From: Tubiluchus corallicola
Taxonomy: Eukaryota; Priapulida; Priapulimorpha; Priapulimorphida; Tubiluchidae
Assembly: GCA_030141605.1 (NCBI GenBank)
Contig: JAQGDQ010001371.1
Span: 2,501-40,000, forward strand
DNA length: 37,500 bases
Direction: 5' to 3'
The notes beneath the pieces are model-generated. The model was not told where the DNA came from, did not search any database, and worked only from the letters and a program-made list of their open reading frames with translations. The stretch's first letter is position 1. Every line of letters starts with the position of its first letter. The translations under genes and the position numbers were made by a program. Below, in pieces: positions 9,247 to 19,572 of this stretch.

Positions 9247-10770
9247 CATTGGGTCACTCGTTTACCACAATGATAACTAGTCAGGAGTACGAAACATTGG
9301 GTCACAAGCTTACCACAATGATAACTAGTCAGGAATGCGAAGCATTGGGTCACAAGCTTACCACAATGATAACTAGTCAGGAATGCGAAACATTGGGTCA
9401 CTCGCTTACCACAATGATAACTAGTCACGAATGTGAAACATTGGGTCACTCGCTTACCATAATGATAACTAGTCAGGAATGCGAAGCTTTGGGTCACTCG
9501 CTGGAATGCGAAGCATTGGGTCATCGCTTACCATAATGATAACTAGTCAGGAATGAGAAGCTTTGGGTCACTCGCTTACCACAATGATAACTAGTCAGGA
9601 ATGCGAAGCTTTGGGTCACTCGCTGGAATGCGAAACATTGGGTCACTCGCTTACCATAATGATAACTAGTCAGGAATGCGAAGCTTTGGGTCACTCGCTG
9701 GAATGCGAAGCATTGGGTCATCGCTTACCATAATGATAACTAGTCAGGAATGAGAAGCTTTGGGTCACTCGCTTACCACAATGATAACTAGTCAGGAATA
9801 CGAAGCATTGGGTCACTCGCTCACCACAATGATAACTAGTCAGGAATGCGAAGCATTGAGTCACTCGCTCACCACAATGATAACTAGTCAGGAGTGCGAA
9901 GCATTGGGTCACTCGCTTACCACAATGATAACTAGTCAGGAATGCGAAACATTGGGTCACTCACTTACCACAATGATAACTTGTCTGGAATGTGAAACAT
10001 TGAGTCACTCGCTTACCACAATGATAACTAGTCACGAATGTGAAACATTGGGTCACTCGCTTACCACAATGATAAATAGTCAGGAATGCGAAGCATTGGG
10101 TCACTCGCTTATCACAATGATAACTAGTCAGGAATGCGAAACATTGGGTCACTCGCTTACCATAATGATAACTAGTCAGGAATGCGAAGCTTTGGGTCAC
10201 TCGCTGGAATGCGAAGCATTGGGTCATCGCTTACCATAATGATAACTAGTCAGGAATGAGAAGCTTTGGGTCACTCGCTTACCACAATGATAACTAGTCA
10301 GGAATACGAAGCATTGGGTCACTCGCTCACCACAATGATAACTAGTCAGGAATGCGAAGCATTGAGTCACTCGCTCACCACAATGATAACTAGTCAGGAG
10401 TGCGAAGCATTGGGTCACTCACTTACCACAATGATAACTAGTCAGGAATGCGAAGCATTGGGTCACTCGCTCACCACAATGATAACTAGTCAGGAATGCG
10501 AAGCATTGGGTCACTCGCTTACCACAATGATAACTAGTCAGGAGTGCGAAGCATTGGGTCACTCGCTTACCACAATGATAACTAGTCAGGAATGCGAAGC
10601 ATTGGGTCACTCGCTTACCACAATGATAACTAGTCAGGAATGCGAAGCATTGGGTCACTCGCTTAGCACAATGATAACTAGTCAGGAATGCGAAGCATTG
10701 GGTCACTCGCTTAGCACAATGACAACTAGTCAGGAATGCGAAGCATTGGGTCACTCGCTTATCACACCCA
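9247..10770. repeat. 48-bp minisatellite, about 32 copies with compound sub-blocks (left arm)
   Basis: The basic unit is 48 bp (GATAACTAGTCAGGAATGCG, then AAGCATTGGGTCACTCG plus CTTACCACAAT). Shortened units (CACTCGCTGGAATGCG) mark larger blocks that repeat near 9,490, 9,690 and 10,200. An isolated unit fragment also occurs at about 8,960-8,990, before the array. It fills most of the intron between exons 5 and 6. Unit length is a multiple of three, so long shadow frames occur on both strands. Confidence 0.95.
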
Positions 10771-10997
10771 CGTACATTTTGTTTGCACGTGCAAAAAACT
10801 ACGCATAACTCGAACACCTCCGGATCGGAAAATGCCGTGTATTGAAAGATAAACATCTTAATGAGATTAATGTTGAAATATAACAGTGTGTGTTTTTCTC
10901 TAATGTATTTGTTACTGTATTGTGGAACTCGAAATCTTATACATCTACACGCCAGAGGTGTTTTCTAACTAATAATCTTTTTATATATGCCGGCTCT

Positions 10998-11054
<57 letters not shown>

Positions 11055-11309
11055 TAATATTCATTTAAAGTCGGCTTTTGGGTCAACAATTAACATTAGC
11101 TCAAAGAGCTATTATCGCCGACTGTAAATAACAACCTACAACTACATAACAGAGACTTATTACCCCACTTTTACCCTAAATACCACGCGTCAGGCAGGGC
11201 AACAGCAGGTACCATTTTTAATATGGTATGACCCGGCCGCTGGTTCGAACTCACGACCTCCCAGACGGAAGCCAGACGCGTTATCACTAGACTAAACCGT
11301 CTGGTCTAT
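10998..11309 (-). mobile_element. tRNA-derived SINE with (TAA)n tail (left arm)
   Basis: Read on the minus strand, the head has a pol III A-box-like TTAGTCTAGTGATAACG and a B box GAGTTCGAACC about 40 bp later. A tRNA-unrelated body of about 180 bp and an (ATT)n tail follow. TCTTA flanks both ends and may be a 5-bp target duplication. The head cannot fold as a full tRNA, so it is a retroposon. It ends about 8 bp before the acceptor of cadherin exon 6. Confidence 0.8.
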
Positions 11310-11317
11310 TCTTACAG

Positions 11318-11499
11318 ATATCTCAAATTACGTTTTGATCCTGAAGATGACGAGGGTATTGTGATAATGAGAAATGAAAACGAGCAAAGCTGGCCATTGG
11401 AAAAACTGGATTTTGTTCTTAAAGCTTGTAGTTTTCCAACGAGATCAGCAGAGGATGAGGAGCGTTGCTCTTTCGTCAAGGTTACCGTCACTAATTTAA
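11318..11499 (+). CDS. cadherin-like gene, left copy, exon 6 (end of EC4)
   Basis: A 182-nt exon with acceptor TTCTTACAG and donor GTAAGTTT; it enters in phase 2 and leaves in phase 1. The residues YLKLRFDPEDDEGIVIM, then LEKLDFVLKACSFP and CSFVKVTVTN complete EC4 begun in exon 5 (F-D-x-x-D-x-G-x-I ... L-x-F-x-L-x-A ... V-x-V-x-V). No further exon of this copy was found on the plus strand before the arrays and the spacer. The left copy therefore appears to lack a membrane anchor. A short alternative ending (NLKTRC, stop) through an acceptor at 13,060-13,061 is possible but weak. Confidence 0.85.
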
Positions 11500-11576
11500 G
11501 TAAGTTTCTCTTTGATAAGGGGAAAATACCGGCAACAGAGATTTGCAGAATTGAAAAATGTATTCGTAATTTGTGA

Positions 11577-13044
11577 GCGTTTGCTAGCTGCAGTAACAGT
11601 AGCTCCAGTTATCTGGCTTTTTTATGGGACAGGACATTAGGCTGGTGTCGTTTGCTAGCTCCAGTAACAGTAACAGTAGCTCCAGTTATCTGGCTTTTTC
11701 TAAGGGACGGGACATTAGGCTGGTGTCGTATGCTAGCTCCAGTAACAGTAACAGTAGCTCCAGTTATCTGGCTTTTTCTAAGGGACAGGACATTAGGCTG
11801 GTGTCGTTTGCTAGCTCCAGTAACAGTAACAGTAGCTCCAGTTATCTGGCTTTTTCTAAGGGACGGGACATTAGGCTGGTGTCGTTTGCTAGCTCCAGTA
11901 ACAGTAACAGTAGCTCCAGTTATCTGGCTTTTTCTAAGGGACAGGACATTAGGCTGGTGTCGTTTGCTAGCTCCAGTAACAGTAACAGTAGCTCCAGTTA
12001 TCTGGCTTTTTCTAAGGGACAGGACATTAGGCTGGTGTCGTTTGCTAGCTCCAGTAACAGTAACAGTAGCTCCAGTTATCTGGCTTTTTCTAAGGGACAG
12101 GACATTAGGCTGGTGTCGTTTGCTAGCTCCAGTAACAGTAACAGTAGCTCCAGTTATCTGGCTTTTTCTAAGGGACAGGACATTAGGCTGGTGTCGTTTG
12201 CTAGCTCCAGTAACAGTAACAGTAGCTCCAGTTATCTGGCTTTTTCTAAGGGACAGGACATTAGGCTGGTGTCGTTTGCTTGCTCCAGTAACAGTAACAG
12301 TAGCTCCAGTTATCTGGCTTTTTCTAAGGGACAGGACATTAGGCTGGTGTCGTTTGCTAGCTCCAGTAACAGTAACAGTAGCTCCAGTTATCTGGCTTTT
12401 TCTAAGGGACAGGACATTAGGCTGGTGTCGTTGCTAGCTCCAGTAACAGTAACAGTAGCTCCAGTTATCTGGCTTTTTCTAAGGGACAGGACATTAGGCT
12501 GGTGTCGTTTGCTAGCTCCAGTAACAGTAACAGTAGCTCCAGTTATCTGGCTTTTTCTAAGGGACAGGACATTAGGCTGGTGTCGTTTGCTAGCTCCAGT
12601 AACAGTAACAGTAGCTCCAGTTATCTGGCTTTTTCTAAGGGACAGGACATTAGGCTGGTGTCGTTTGCTAGCTCCAGTAACAGTAACAGTAGCTCCAGTT
12701 ATCTGGCTTTTTCTAAGGGACAGGACATTAGGCTGGTGTCATTTTGCTAGCTCCAGTAACAGTAACAGTAGCTCCAGTTATCTGGCTTTTTCTAAGGGAC
12801 AGGACATTAGGCTGGTGTCGTTTGCTAGCTCCAGTAACAGTAACAGTAGCTCCAGTTATCTGGCTTTTTCTAAGGGACAGGACATTAGGCTGGTGTCATT
12901 TGCTAGCTCCAGTAACAGTAACAGTAGCTCCAGTTATCTGGCTTTTTCTAAGGGACAGGACATTAGGCTGGTGTCGTTTGCTAGCTGCAGTAACAGTAGC
13001 TCCAGTTATCTGGCTTTTTCTAAGGGACAGGACATTAGGCTGTC
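11577..13044. repeat. 78-bp minisatellite, about 19 copies (left arm)
   Basis: The 78-bp unit includes CAGTAACAGTAACAGTAGCT and CTTTTTCTAAGGGACAGG. Most units are identical. A 1-bp loss near 12,431, a 1-bp gain near 12,743 and a 6-bp loss near 12,990 shift the long open frames, as expected without coding selection. It begins less than 80 bp after cadherin exon 6. Confidence 0.95.
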
Positions 13045-13099
13045 ATTTTGTTTGTTTGCAGAAACACGATGCTGATGTGTGATAAATATTATATTAATA

Positions 13100-13378
13100 A
13101 TCTATTATCTTTCTTCCTACCATTTCCACTAGTACATCCTTCTACCCTTCCTGTGTGATCTAACCTTTCTCCCAGTTCTTTTTTTTCTTCACTCATCCAT
13201 TTTTTTATCAAGTTCACATGACAGTGGGTTTATACAAGCCTTTGCTTCTCTAGCCCCACTGCAGTACAATTATTCTATTATGATAACGATAGTGTATGAA
13301 ACATAACAATTTGATACAGTTGATGTCACTGTGTGCTTTATATTGTACTGAATGTGATAATAATAATAAAAAAGATGT
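13100..13378 (+). mobile_element. retroposon 3' fragment with (TAA)n tail (left arm)
   Basis: A segment of about 280 bp runs from AATCTATTATCTTTCTTCC to GTGATAATAATAATAAA and also occurs at 20,316-20,600 in the spacer at roughly 90% or more identity by eye. A short tail and different flanks at the spacer site point to a retroposed LINE or SINE 3' end. The open frame starting at 13,296 runs from it into the next array and is not a gene. Confidence 0.65.
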
Positions 13379-13379
13379 A

Positions 13380-15340
13380 GTAGTTTTATTTTTGGTACTA
13401 ACATATACACCACAAGAAATGTTGAAGATCTACAGCTATATCAACATCTTTACTTTACTCCAAACTTATTTTAGTAGTTGCATCTCTGGTACTAACATAT
13501 ATACCACAAGAAATGTTGAAGATCTACAGCTACATCAACATCTTTACTTTACTCCAAACTTACTTTAGTAGTTGTATCTCTGGTACTAACATATACACCA
13601 CAAGAAATGTTGAAGATCTACAGCTACATCAACATCTTTACTTTACTCCAAACTTACTTTAGTAGTTGTATCTCTGGTACTAACATATACACCACAAGAA
13701 ATGTTGAAGATCTACAGCTACATCAACATCTTTACTTTGCTCCAAACTTACTTTAGCAGTTGTATCTCTGGTACTAACATATATACCACATGAAATGTTG
13801 AAGATCTACAGCTACATCAACATCTTTACTTTACTCCAAACTTACTTTAGTAGTTGTATCTCTGGTACTAACATATATACCACAAGAAATGTTGAAGACC
13901 TACAGCTACATCAACATCTTTACTTTACTCCAAACTTACTTTAGTAGTTGTATCTCTGGTACTAACATATATACCACAAGAAATGTTGAAGATCTACAGC
14001 TACATCAACATCTTTACTTTACTCCAAACTTACTTTAGTAGTTGTATCTCTGGTACTAACATATATACCACAAGAAATGTTGAAGATCTACAGCTACATC
14101 AACATCTTTACTTTACTCCAAACTTACTTTAGTAGTTTTATCTCTGGTACTAACATATACACCACATGAAATGTTGAAGATCTACAGCTACATCAACATC
14201 TTTACTTTACTCCAAACTTACTTTAGTAGTTTTATCTCTGGTACTAACATATACACCACATGAAATGTTGAAGATCTACAGCTACATCAACATCTTTACT
14301 TTACTCCAAACTTACTTTAGTAGTTTTATCTCTGGTACTAACATATACACCACATGAAATGTTGAAGATCTACAGCTACATCAACATCTTTACTTTACTC
14401 CAAACTTACTTTAGTAGTTTTATCTCTGGTACTAACATATACACCACATGAAATGTTGAAGATCTACAGCTACATCAACATCTTTACTTTACTCCAAACT
14501 TACTTTAGTAGTTGCATCTCTGGTACTAACATATATACCACATGAAATGTTGAAGATCTACAGCTACATCAACATCTTTACTTTACTCCAAACTTACTTT
14601 AGTAGTTGTATCTCTGGTACTAACATATATACCACAAGAAATGTTGAAGATCTACAGCTACATCAACATCTTTACTTTACTCCAAACTTACTTTAGTAGT
14701 TGTATCTCTGGTACTAACATATATACCACAAGAAATGTTGAAGATCTACAGCTACATCAACATCTTTACTTTACTCCAAACTTACTTTAGTAGTTGTATC
14801 TCTGGTACTAACATATATACCACAAGAAATGTTGAAGATCTACAGCTACATCAACATCTTTACTTTACTCCAAACTTACTTTAGTAGTTGTATCTCTGGT
14901 ACTAACATATATACCACATGAAATGTTGAAGATCTACAGCTACATCAACATCTTTACTTTACTCCAAACTTACTTTAGTAGTTGTATCTCTGGTACTAAC
15001 ATATATACCACATGAAATGTTGAAGATCTACAGCTACATCAACATCTTTACTTTACTCCAAACTTACTTTAGTAGTTGTATCTCTGGTACTAACATATAT
15101 ACCACATGAAATGTTGAAGATCTACAGCTACATCAACATCTTTACTTTACTCCAAACTTACTTTAGTAGTTGTATCTCTGGTACTAACATATATACCACA
15201 TGAAATGTTGAAGATCTACAGCTACATCAACATCTTTACTTTACTCCAAACTTACTTTAGTAGTTGCATCTCTGGTACTAACATATATACCACATGAAAT
15301 GTTGAAGATCTACAGCTACATCAACATCTTTACTTTACTC
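13380..15340. repeat. 94-bp minisatellite, about 21 copies (left arm, inner end)
   Basis: The 94-bp unit contains GGTACTAACATATA and TTGAAGATCTACAGCTACAT. Variation is low (AAGAAATG/ATGAAATG, TACACC/TATACC, TTGTATC/TTTTATC). The array stops abruptly at 15,340, where the 35-bp array begins. The right arm has only about 12 units, so the palindrome ends within this repeat. Confidence 0.95.
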
Positions 15341-16066
15341 AGATCAATTGAGCTCAGGTCCACATCTGTCCACTCAGATCAAATGAGCTAAGATCCACAT
15401 CCATCCACTCAGATCAAATGAGCTCAGACCCGCACATCTGTCCACTCAGATCAAATGAGCTCAGACCCGCACATCCATCCACTCAGATCAAATGAGCTCA
15501 GACCCACACATCCATCCACTCAGATCAAATGAGCTCAGATCCACATCTATCTACTCAGATCAAATGAGCTCAGATCCACATCTATCTACTCAGATCAAAT
15601 GAGCTCAGATCCACATCCATCCACTCAGATCAAATGAGCTCAGATCCACATCTGTCCACTCAGATCAAATGAGCTCAGACCCACATCTGTCCACTCAGAT
15701 CAAATGAGCTTAGACCCACATCTGTCCACTCAGATCAAATGAGCTCAGATCCACATCTATCTACTCAGATCAAATGAGCTCAGATCCACATCTATCTACT
15801 CAGATCAAATGAGCTCAGATCCACATCCATCCACTCAGATCAAATGAGCTCAGATCCACATCCGTCCACTCAGATCAAATGAGCTTAGACCCACATCTGT
15901 CCACTCAGATCAAATGAGCTCAGATCCACATCTATCTACTCAGATCAAATGAGCTTAGATCCACATCCATCTACTCAGATCAAATGAGCTCAGATCCACA
16001 TCTATCTACTCAGATCAAATGAGCTCAGATCCACATCCGTCCACTCAGATCAAATGAGCTCAAATG
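15336..16066. repeat. 35-bp minisatellite, about 20 copies (spacer)
   Basis: The 35-bp unit contains CTCAGATCAAATGAGCTCAG and ATCCACATC; a few units are 37 bp (GACCCGCACATCC). The unit has dyad symmetry around TGAGCTCA. It occurs only once in the window, on the left side of the spacer. Confidence 0.95.
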
Positions 16067-16239
16067 CACTCAAGAGTTGGTTATTCGAGTTATCAAGAGA
16101 TTTCTGTAAAATTTTTCTATATTCCACTCCATCAAACCAATTACTGAACAATCAAATGTTTCAATATGTATAAACGCTCAACCCACCGAATGGCAACAGA
16201 AGTGACGTCATAAATTCATGACGCAATTAACCCCAACTG
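16067..16239. other. short unique stretch between two arrays
   Basis: About 170 bp of non-repetitive AT-rich sequence with one TGACGTCA site at about 16,203. I see no gene. Confidence 0.5.
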
Positions 16240-17346
16240 CAACTCAACTAAAAATTCAACTTGTTCCTCAACTCACTAGCAATCCAACTTGGTCCTCAAC
16301 TCACTAGCAATCCAACTTGGTCTTCAACTCACTAACAATTCATCTTAGTCCTCAACTCACTAAAAATTCAACTTGGTCCTCAACTCACTAACAATTGAAC
16401 TTGGTCCTCAACTCACTAACAATTCAACTTGGTCCTCAACTCACTAAAAATTCAACTTGGTCCTCAACTCACTAACAATTCAACTTGGTCCTCAACTCAC
16501 TAACAATTCAACTTGCTCCTCAACTCACTAACAATTCAACTTGGTCCTCAACTCAACTAACAATTCAACTTGGTCCTCAACTCACTAACAATTCAATTTG
16601 GTCCTCAACTCACTAACAATTCATCTTAGTCCTCAACTCACTAAAAATTCAACTTGGTCCTCAACTCACTAACAATTGAACTTGGTCCTCAACTCACTAA
16701 CAATTCAACTTGGTCCTCAACTCACTAAAAATTCAACTTGGTCCTCAACTCACTAACAATTCAACTTGGTCCTCGACTCACTAACAATTCAACTTGCTCC
16801 TCAACTCACTAACAATTCAACTTGGTCCTCAACTCAACTAACAATTCAACTTGGTCCTCAACTCACTAACAATTCAATTTGGTCCTCAACTCGCTAACAA
16901 TTCAACTTGGTTCTCTACTCACTAACAATTCAACTTAGTCCTCAACTCACTAAAAATTCAACTTGGTTCTCAACTCACTAACAATTCAACTTGCTCCTCA
17001 ACTCACTAACAATTCAACTTGGTCCTCAACTCACTAACAATTCAACTTGGTCCTCAACTCACTATTAATTCAACTTGGTCCTCAACTCACAAACAATTCA
17101 ACTTGGTCCTCAACTCACTAAAAATTCAACTTGGTCCTCAACTCACAAACAATTCAACTTGGTCCTCAACTCACAAACAATTCAACTTGGTCCTCAACTC
17201 ACTAAAAATTCAACTTGGTCCTCAACTCACTAACAATTCAACTTGGTCCTCAACTCACTAACAATTCAACTTGGTCCTCAACTCACTAACAATTCAACTT
17301 GGTCCTCAACTCACTAACAATTCAACTTGGCCCTCAACTCAACTAA
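16240..17346. repeat. 28-bp minisatellite, about 40 copies with a ten-unit higher order (spacer)
   Basis: The 28-bp unit is close to CAACTCACTAACAATTCAAC plus TTGGTCCT. A block starting at 16,341 is repeated almost exactly from 16,622 (period about 281 bp, ten units), including its private variants (CATCTTAG, CAATTGAAC, TTGCTCC, CAACTCAACTAAC). Single-arm feature of the spacer. The frame at 17,019-17,261 is a shadow. Confidence 0.95.
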
Positions 17347-17730
17347 AGTTACTCGGCACAAATGACACGTGACTGGAAGCCACAGTGGTGGAACCCAGTT
17401 CATAAGGAAGCCTGCCTTTAGCTGTAGCAGACTGCCACAAAAGTGACAAAACATCTCATAAAACAGAACGAAATCTCTAATTTATAATGAAAATCTAAAT
17501 GAAAAAGAAATGGAATAATGCTGGTATCTGTCACCAGTAAAACGCAATACAAGACAAGACGAAAATTACTTACTCAAAGAAACAGAATAAAATGAAATTT
17601 AAAGAAAGGAGTGCGAGAAGCACAGTAAAGAGTAGCTTTTGGTGTTGTTCACCATGTTCAAGCAGACAAAGATAAACACGTCCAATCTCCGGTGATGATA
17701 TTCAACAGAAACGTGAAGAACCTATTGTAC
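17347..17730. other. unique spacer sequence, possibly 3' UTR and downstream DNA
   Basis: I see no open frame with a domain and no tandem repeat. If the minus-strand terminal exon at 17,832-18,006 is real, this stretch lies downstream of its polyadenylation signal. Confidence 0.4.
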
Positions 17731-17736
17731 TTTATT
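17731..17736 (-). promoter_or_regulatory. candidate polyadenylation signal AATAAA
   Basis: AATAAA on the minus strand (TTTATT on plus), about 95 nt after the stop codon of the exon at 17,832-18,006. Confidence 0.4.
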
Positions 17737-17831
17737 ACCAACTTTGCTCTGCACAAGCGTTTGTGGTGTGTTACCACTGTACCTGCCACTTTAACGTTTT
17801 TTAATCTTATCTTTCAAAACCCGCAATGTTG

Positions 17832-18006
17832 TTAAATTGTAAAATGTTTGATTTCGTTACGCATGTCGTAGTTGAATATAAGGCCATTGCAGCCGGTGCC
17901 ATTACCATCTTGCGTGATTAAAAGCCACGTGAAAATGGTAGCCAAAAGTAGAAAAGCTCCAGTTATTGGAATTCCGATGGATATCGTCTTCACATAATAT
18001 GAAATA
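17832..18006 (-). CDS. candidate terminal exon with one transmembrane segment
   Basis: On the minus strand the acceptor GGATTTCAG precedes an open stretch of about 57 codons. ISYYVKTISIGIPITG is followed by a hydrophobic AFLLLATIFTWLLI and a short polar tail ending in a stop at 17,832. A polyadenylation signal follows. It loosely resembles the membrane-exon candidate at 23,954-24,053 (Y-V-K, then a hydrophobic stretch). However, the entry phase is 2, which does not fit a direct join to cadherin exon 6 (phase 1). It may belong to another paralogue, be an alternative end reached through an unseen exon, or be a remnant. The alternative acceptor ATTATAG at 18,023-18,029 gives the same phase. Confidence 0.35.
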
Positions 18007-18056
18007 CTGAAATCCAAACCACAATCGCTATAATAAACATGATCTATAATTACAAA

Positions 18057-18413
18057 CTACTGATTAATAACATTAACTTTGAAGCCAGTGGCTAAGAATG
18101 ATGCAGTCAATGCAATGACGTAGTTTGCGTCATGACAACAAGATATTTGCCAGCATGCCAGGACTCCCTGCTCGCCGCAATGCCCCCAAGTGGATTTATT
18201 TCTAAGGATCAAAGCTGAAGTGTTTAAATCTTTCTGTGCAAAATCTGAATATGTTAACATTTGTCCTCCTGCAGGTTTTTTAGCTGGTTCTATGGCTTGT
18301 TGAAGAGCTATCTTCACTGGAATATCATCAGGTAGTCTAAGCATATGCCCAATCCATCTTAAACGGCGTCTTTTTATTTTTCTTGTCCAAGGTTCTTCTT
18401 TTATTTTTTTCAT
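18057..18413 (-). pseudogene. LINE ORF2 C-terminal fragment
   Basis: The minus-strand frame begins with RKIKRRRLRWIGHMLRLPDD, the R-R-L-R-W-x-G-H-x-L-R-x-x-D-D motif found near the C-terminus of many LINE reverse transcriptase proteins. The following residues (about 85) are poorly conserved. Reverse transcriptase core and 5' part are missing. It lies directly upstream, in transcription sense, of the membrane-exon candidate at 17,832-18,006. Confidence 0.6.
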
Positions 18414-18892
18414 ATAGATCTTTGTTTGAAATTATACTGTATGCTGTACATTAGTAGACCCCGATTCGTAGCGCACAATTTGGTAATTAATCAAATAATC
18501 TCATTAAAATTAACAATGTATTTTTTGCTGAATCAGTGGTGGTATGGCGATGCAGTAGCGTCTCACTAGGTGGCGTGAACATTTTAAATTTTTAAAATGG
18601 AAAAATTTCGTTTCTTTTGAAAATGCTTCCAAAAAAGTTATCCAGCTGAGTACAGAAAAAGACAAAATACGTCCTCAACAAGAGGTAGCAGTCAGTTAAT
18701 TTTCAACGGAATCTCTCGGTTCTATTAATGATTAATAACGAAAAGATTTGGAACCTTGATGTTGTATTGTTTTAACTGTTTAATTCTAGCATGCGTACGC
18801 TCTTCATTTTACATTTTGAGTTTTTCTTCTTGTGAAAATTTTCTAAAATTACACTTGTAAGGGCGCCAGCAACCCTAGGGCGGGCCCAGCGT
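18414..18892. other. spacer DNA with fragments of old transposons
   Basis: No gene was recognised. GGGCGCCAGCAACCCTAGGG at about 18,860-18,880 resembles the GC-rich end of a hAT-like element, and CAGTGGTGGTATGGCG near 18,534 could be another. Neither has a matching partner. Confidence 0.35.
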
Positions 18893-19572
18893 CAGTGGCG
18901 CAGTAAGTACTTATGGCACCAGGGGCAAAAAACTTCTGGCGCCCCACCCTTTTAAAATTTTGATCGTTTGCTTCGTGGATGAAGCCACGTTTTTTGCTTC
19001 CTGAGAGACTGAGCCAAACTTTCCTTTTTCGACATGATGGGATAAAGCTGAACCAGTTTTTTCTAAGAATCACCCTGAGTTTGATTTACTGTACTATAAG
19101 GAAACAGAGGAAACTATAAGGATAGCAGAGTAACTCCTTTCTGCTCACTGGATTAGGAAAGTTGCTGATAACACGACATAGTCGTTAAAATTCAGCCCCA
19201 GCATTAAAACGTGGAAAGATTATAAAAGATACATAACGTTAAGTCAATTTTTAACCTCTTTTATACTGCATGCAGGCCTATAATTAGCATGTGTAGGACG
19301 GCGTAGCGGACAAAGCAATAATGAGAAAATTAACTCTCAGTTAACCTAACGTTATTAATGTGCCTCTAACTAAATTGTTATTTACAGAAATTTATCACAC
19401 ACAAGTTTTAAGAAAATAATACACTGAAGCTACCAAACATTTTTTTACCTAATTCTAATTCATATTGAAAATGATTACATGCGAACTGCAATTTTCACTG
19501 CAAAAAAATTATTTGTCCGATTTTGCAGGGGGGGCGCAAATTTTGACAAGCCTCCCCCCAGTTACGCCCCTG
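18893..19572. mobile_element. candidate hAT-like element, degenerate
   Basis: The left end CAGTGGCGCAGTAA and the reverse complement of the right end, CAGGGGCGTAACT, form imperfect terminal repeats. GC-rich subterminal blocks (GGCGCCCCACCC, GGGGGGGCGC) and about 680 bp without a transposase fit a non-autonomous element. The flanking 8 bp do not match (CCCAGCGT against GATAAGAG). The two ends may therefore belong to different elements. Confidence 0.4.

Noticed and set aside
11224-11309. Functional tRNA gene
   Set aside because: A and B boxes are present, but the acceptor and anticodon stems do not pair well and a SINE body with (TAA)n tail follows.
11624-13075. Long Ser/Asn-rich protein (483 codons) over the 78-bp array
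   Set aside because: The frame is a by-product of a unit length divisible by three. Single-base gains and losses shift it, two other frames are open as well, and the exon at 11,318-11,499 has a good donor before it.
13062-13075. Short terminal exon (NLKTRC, stop) for the left cadherin copy
   Set aside because: The acceptor TTGTTTGCAG is good and the phase fits, but six residues without conservation are no evidence. It remains a possible end of a soluble form.
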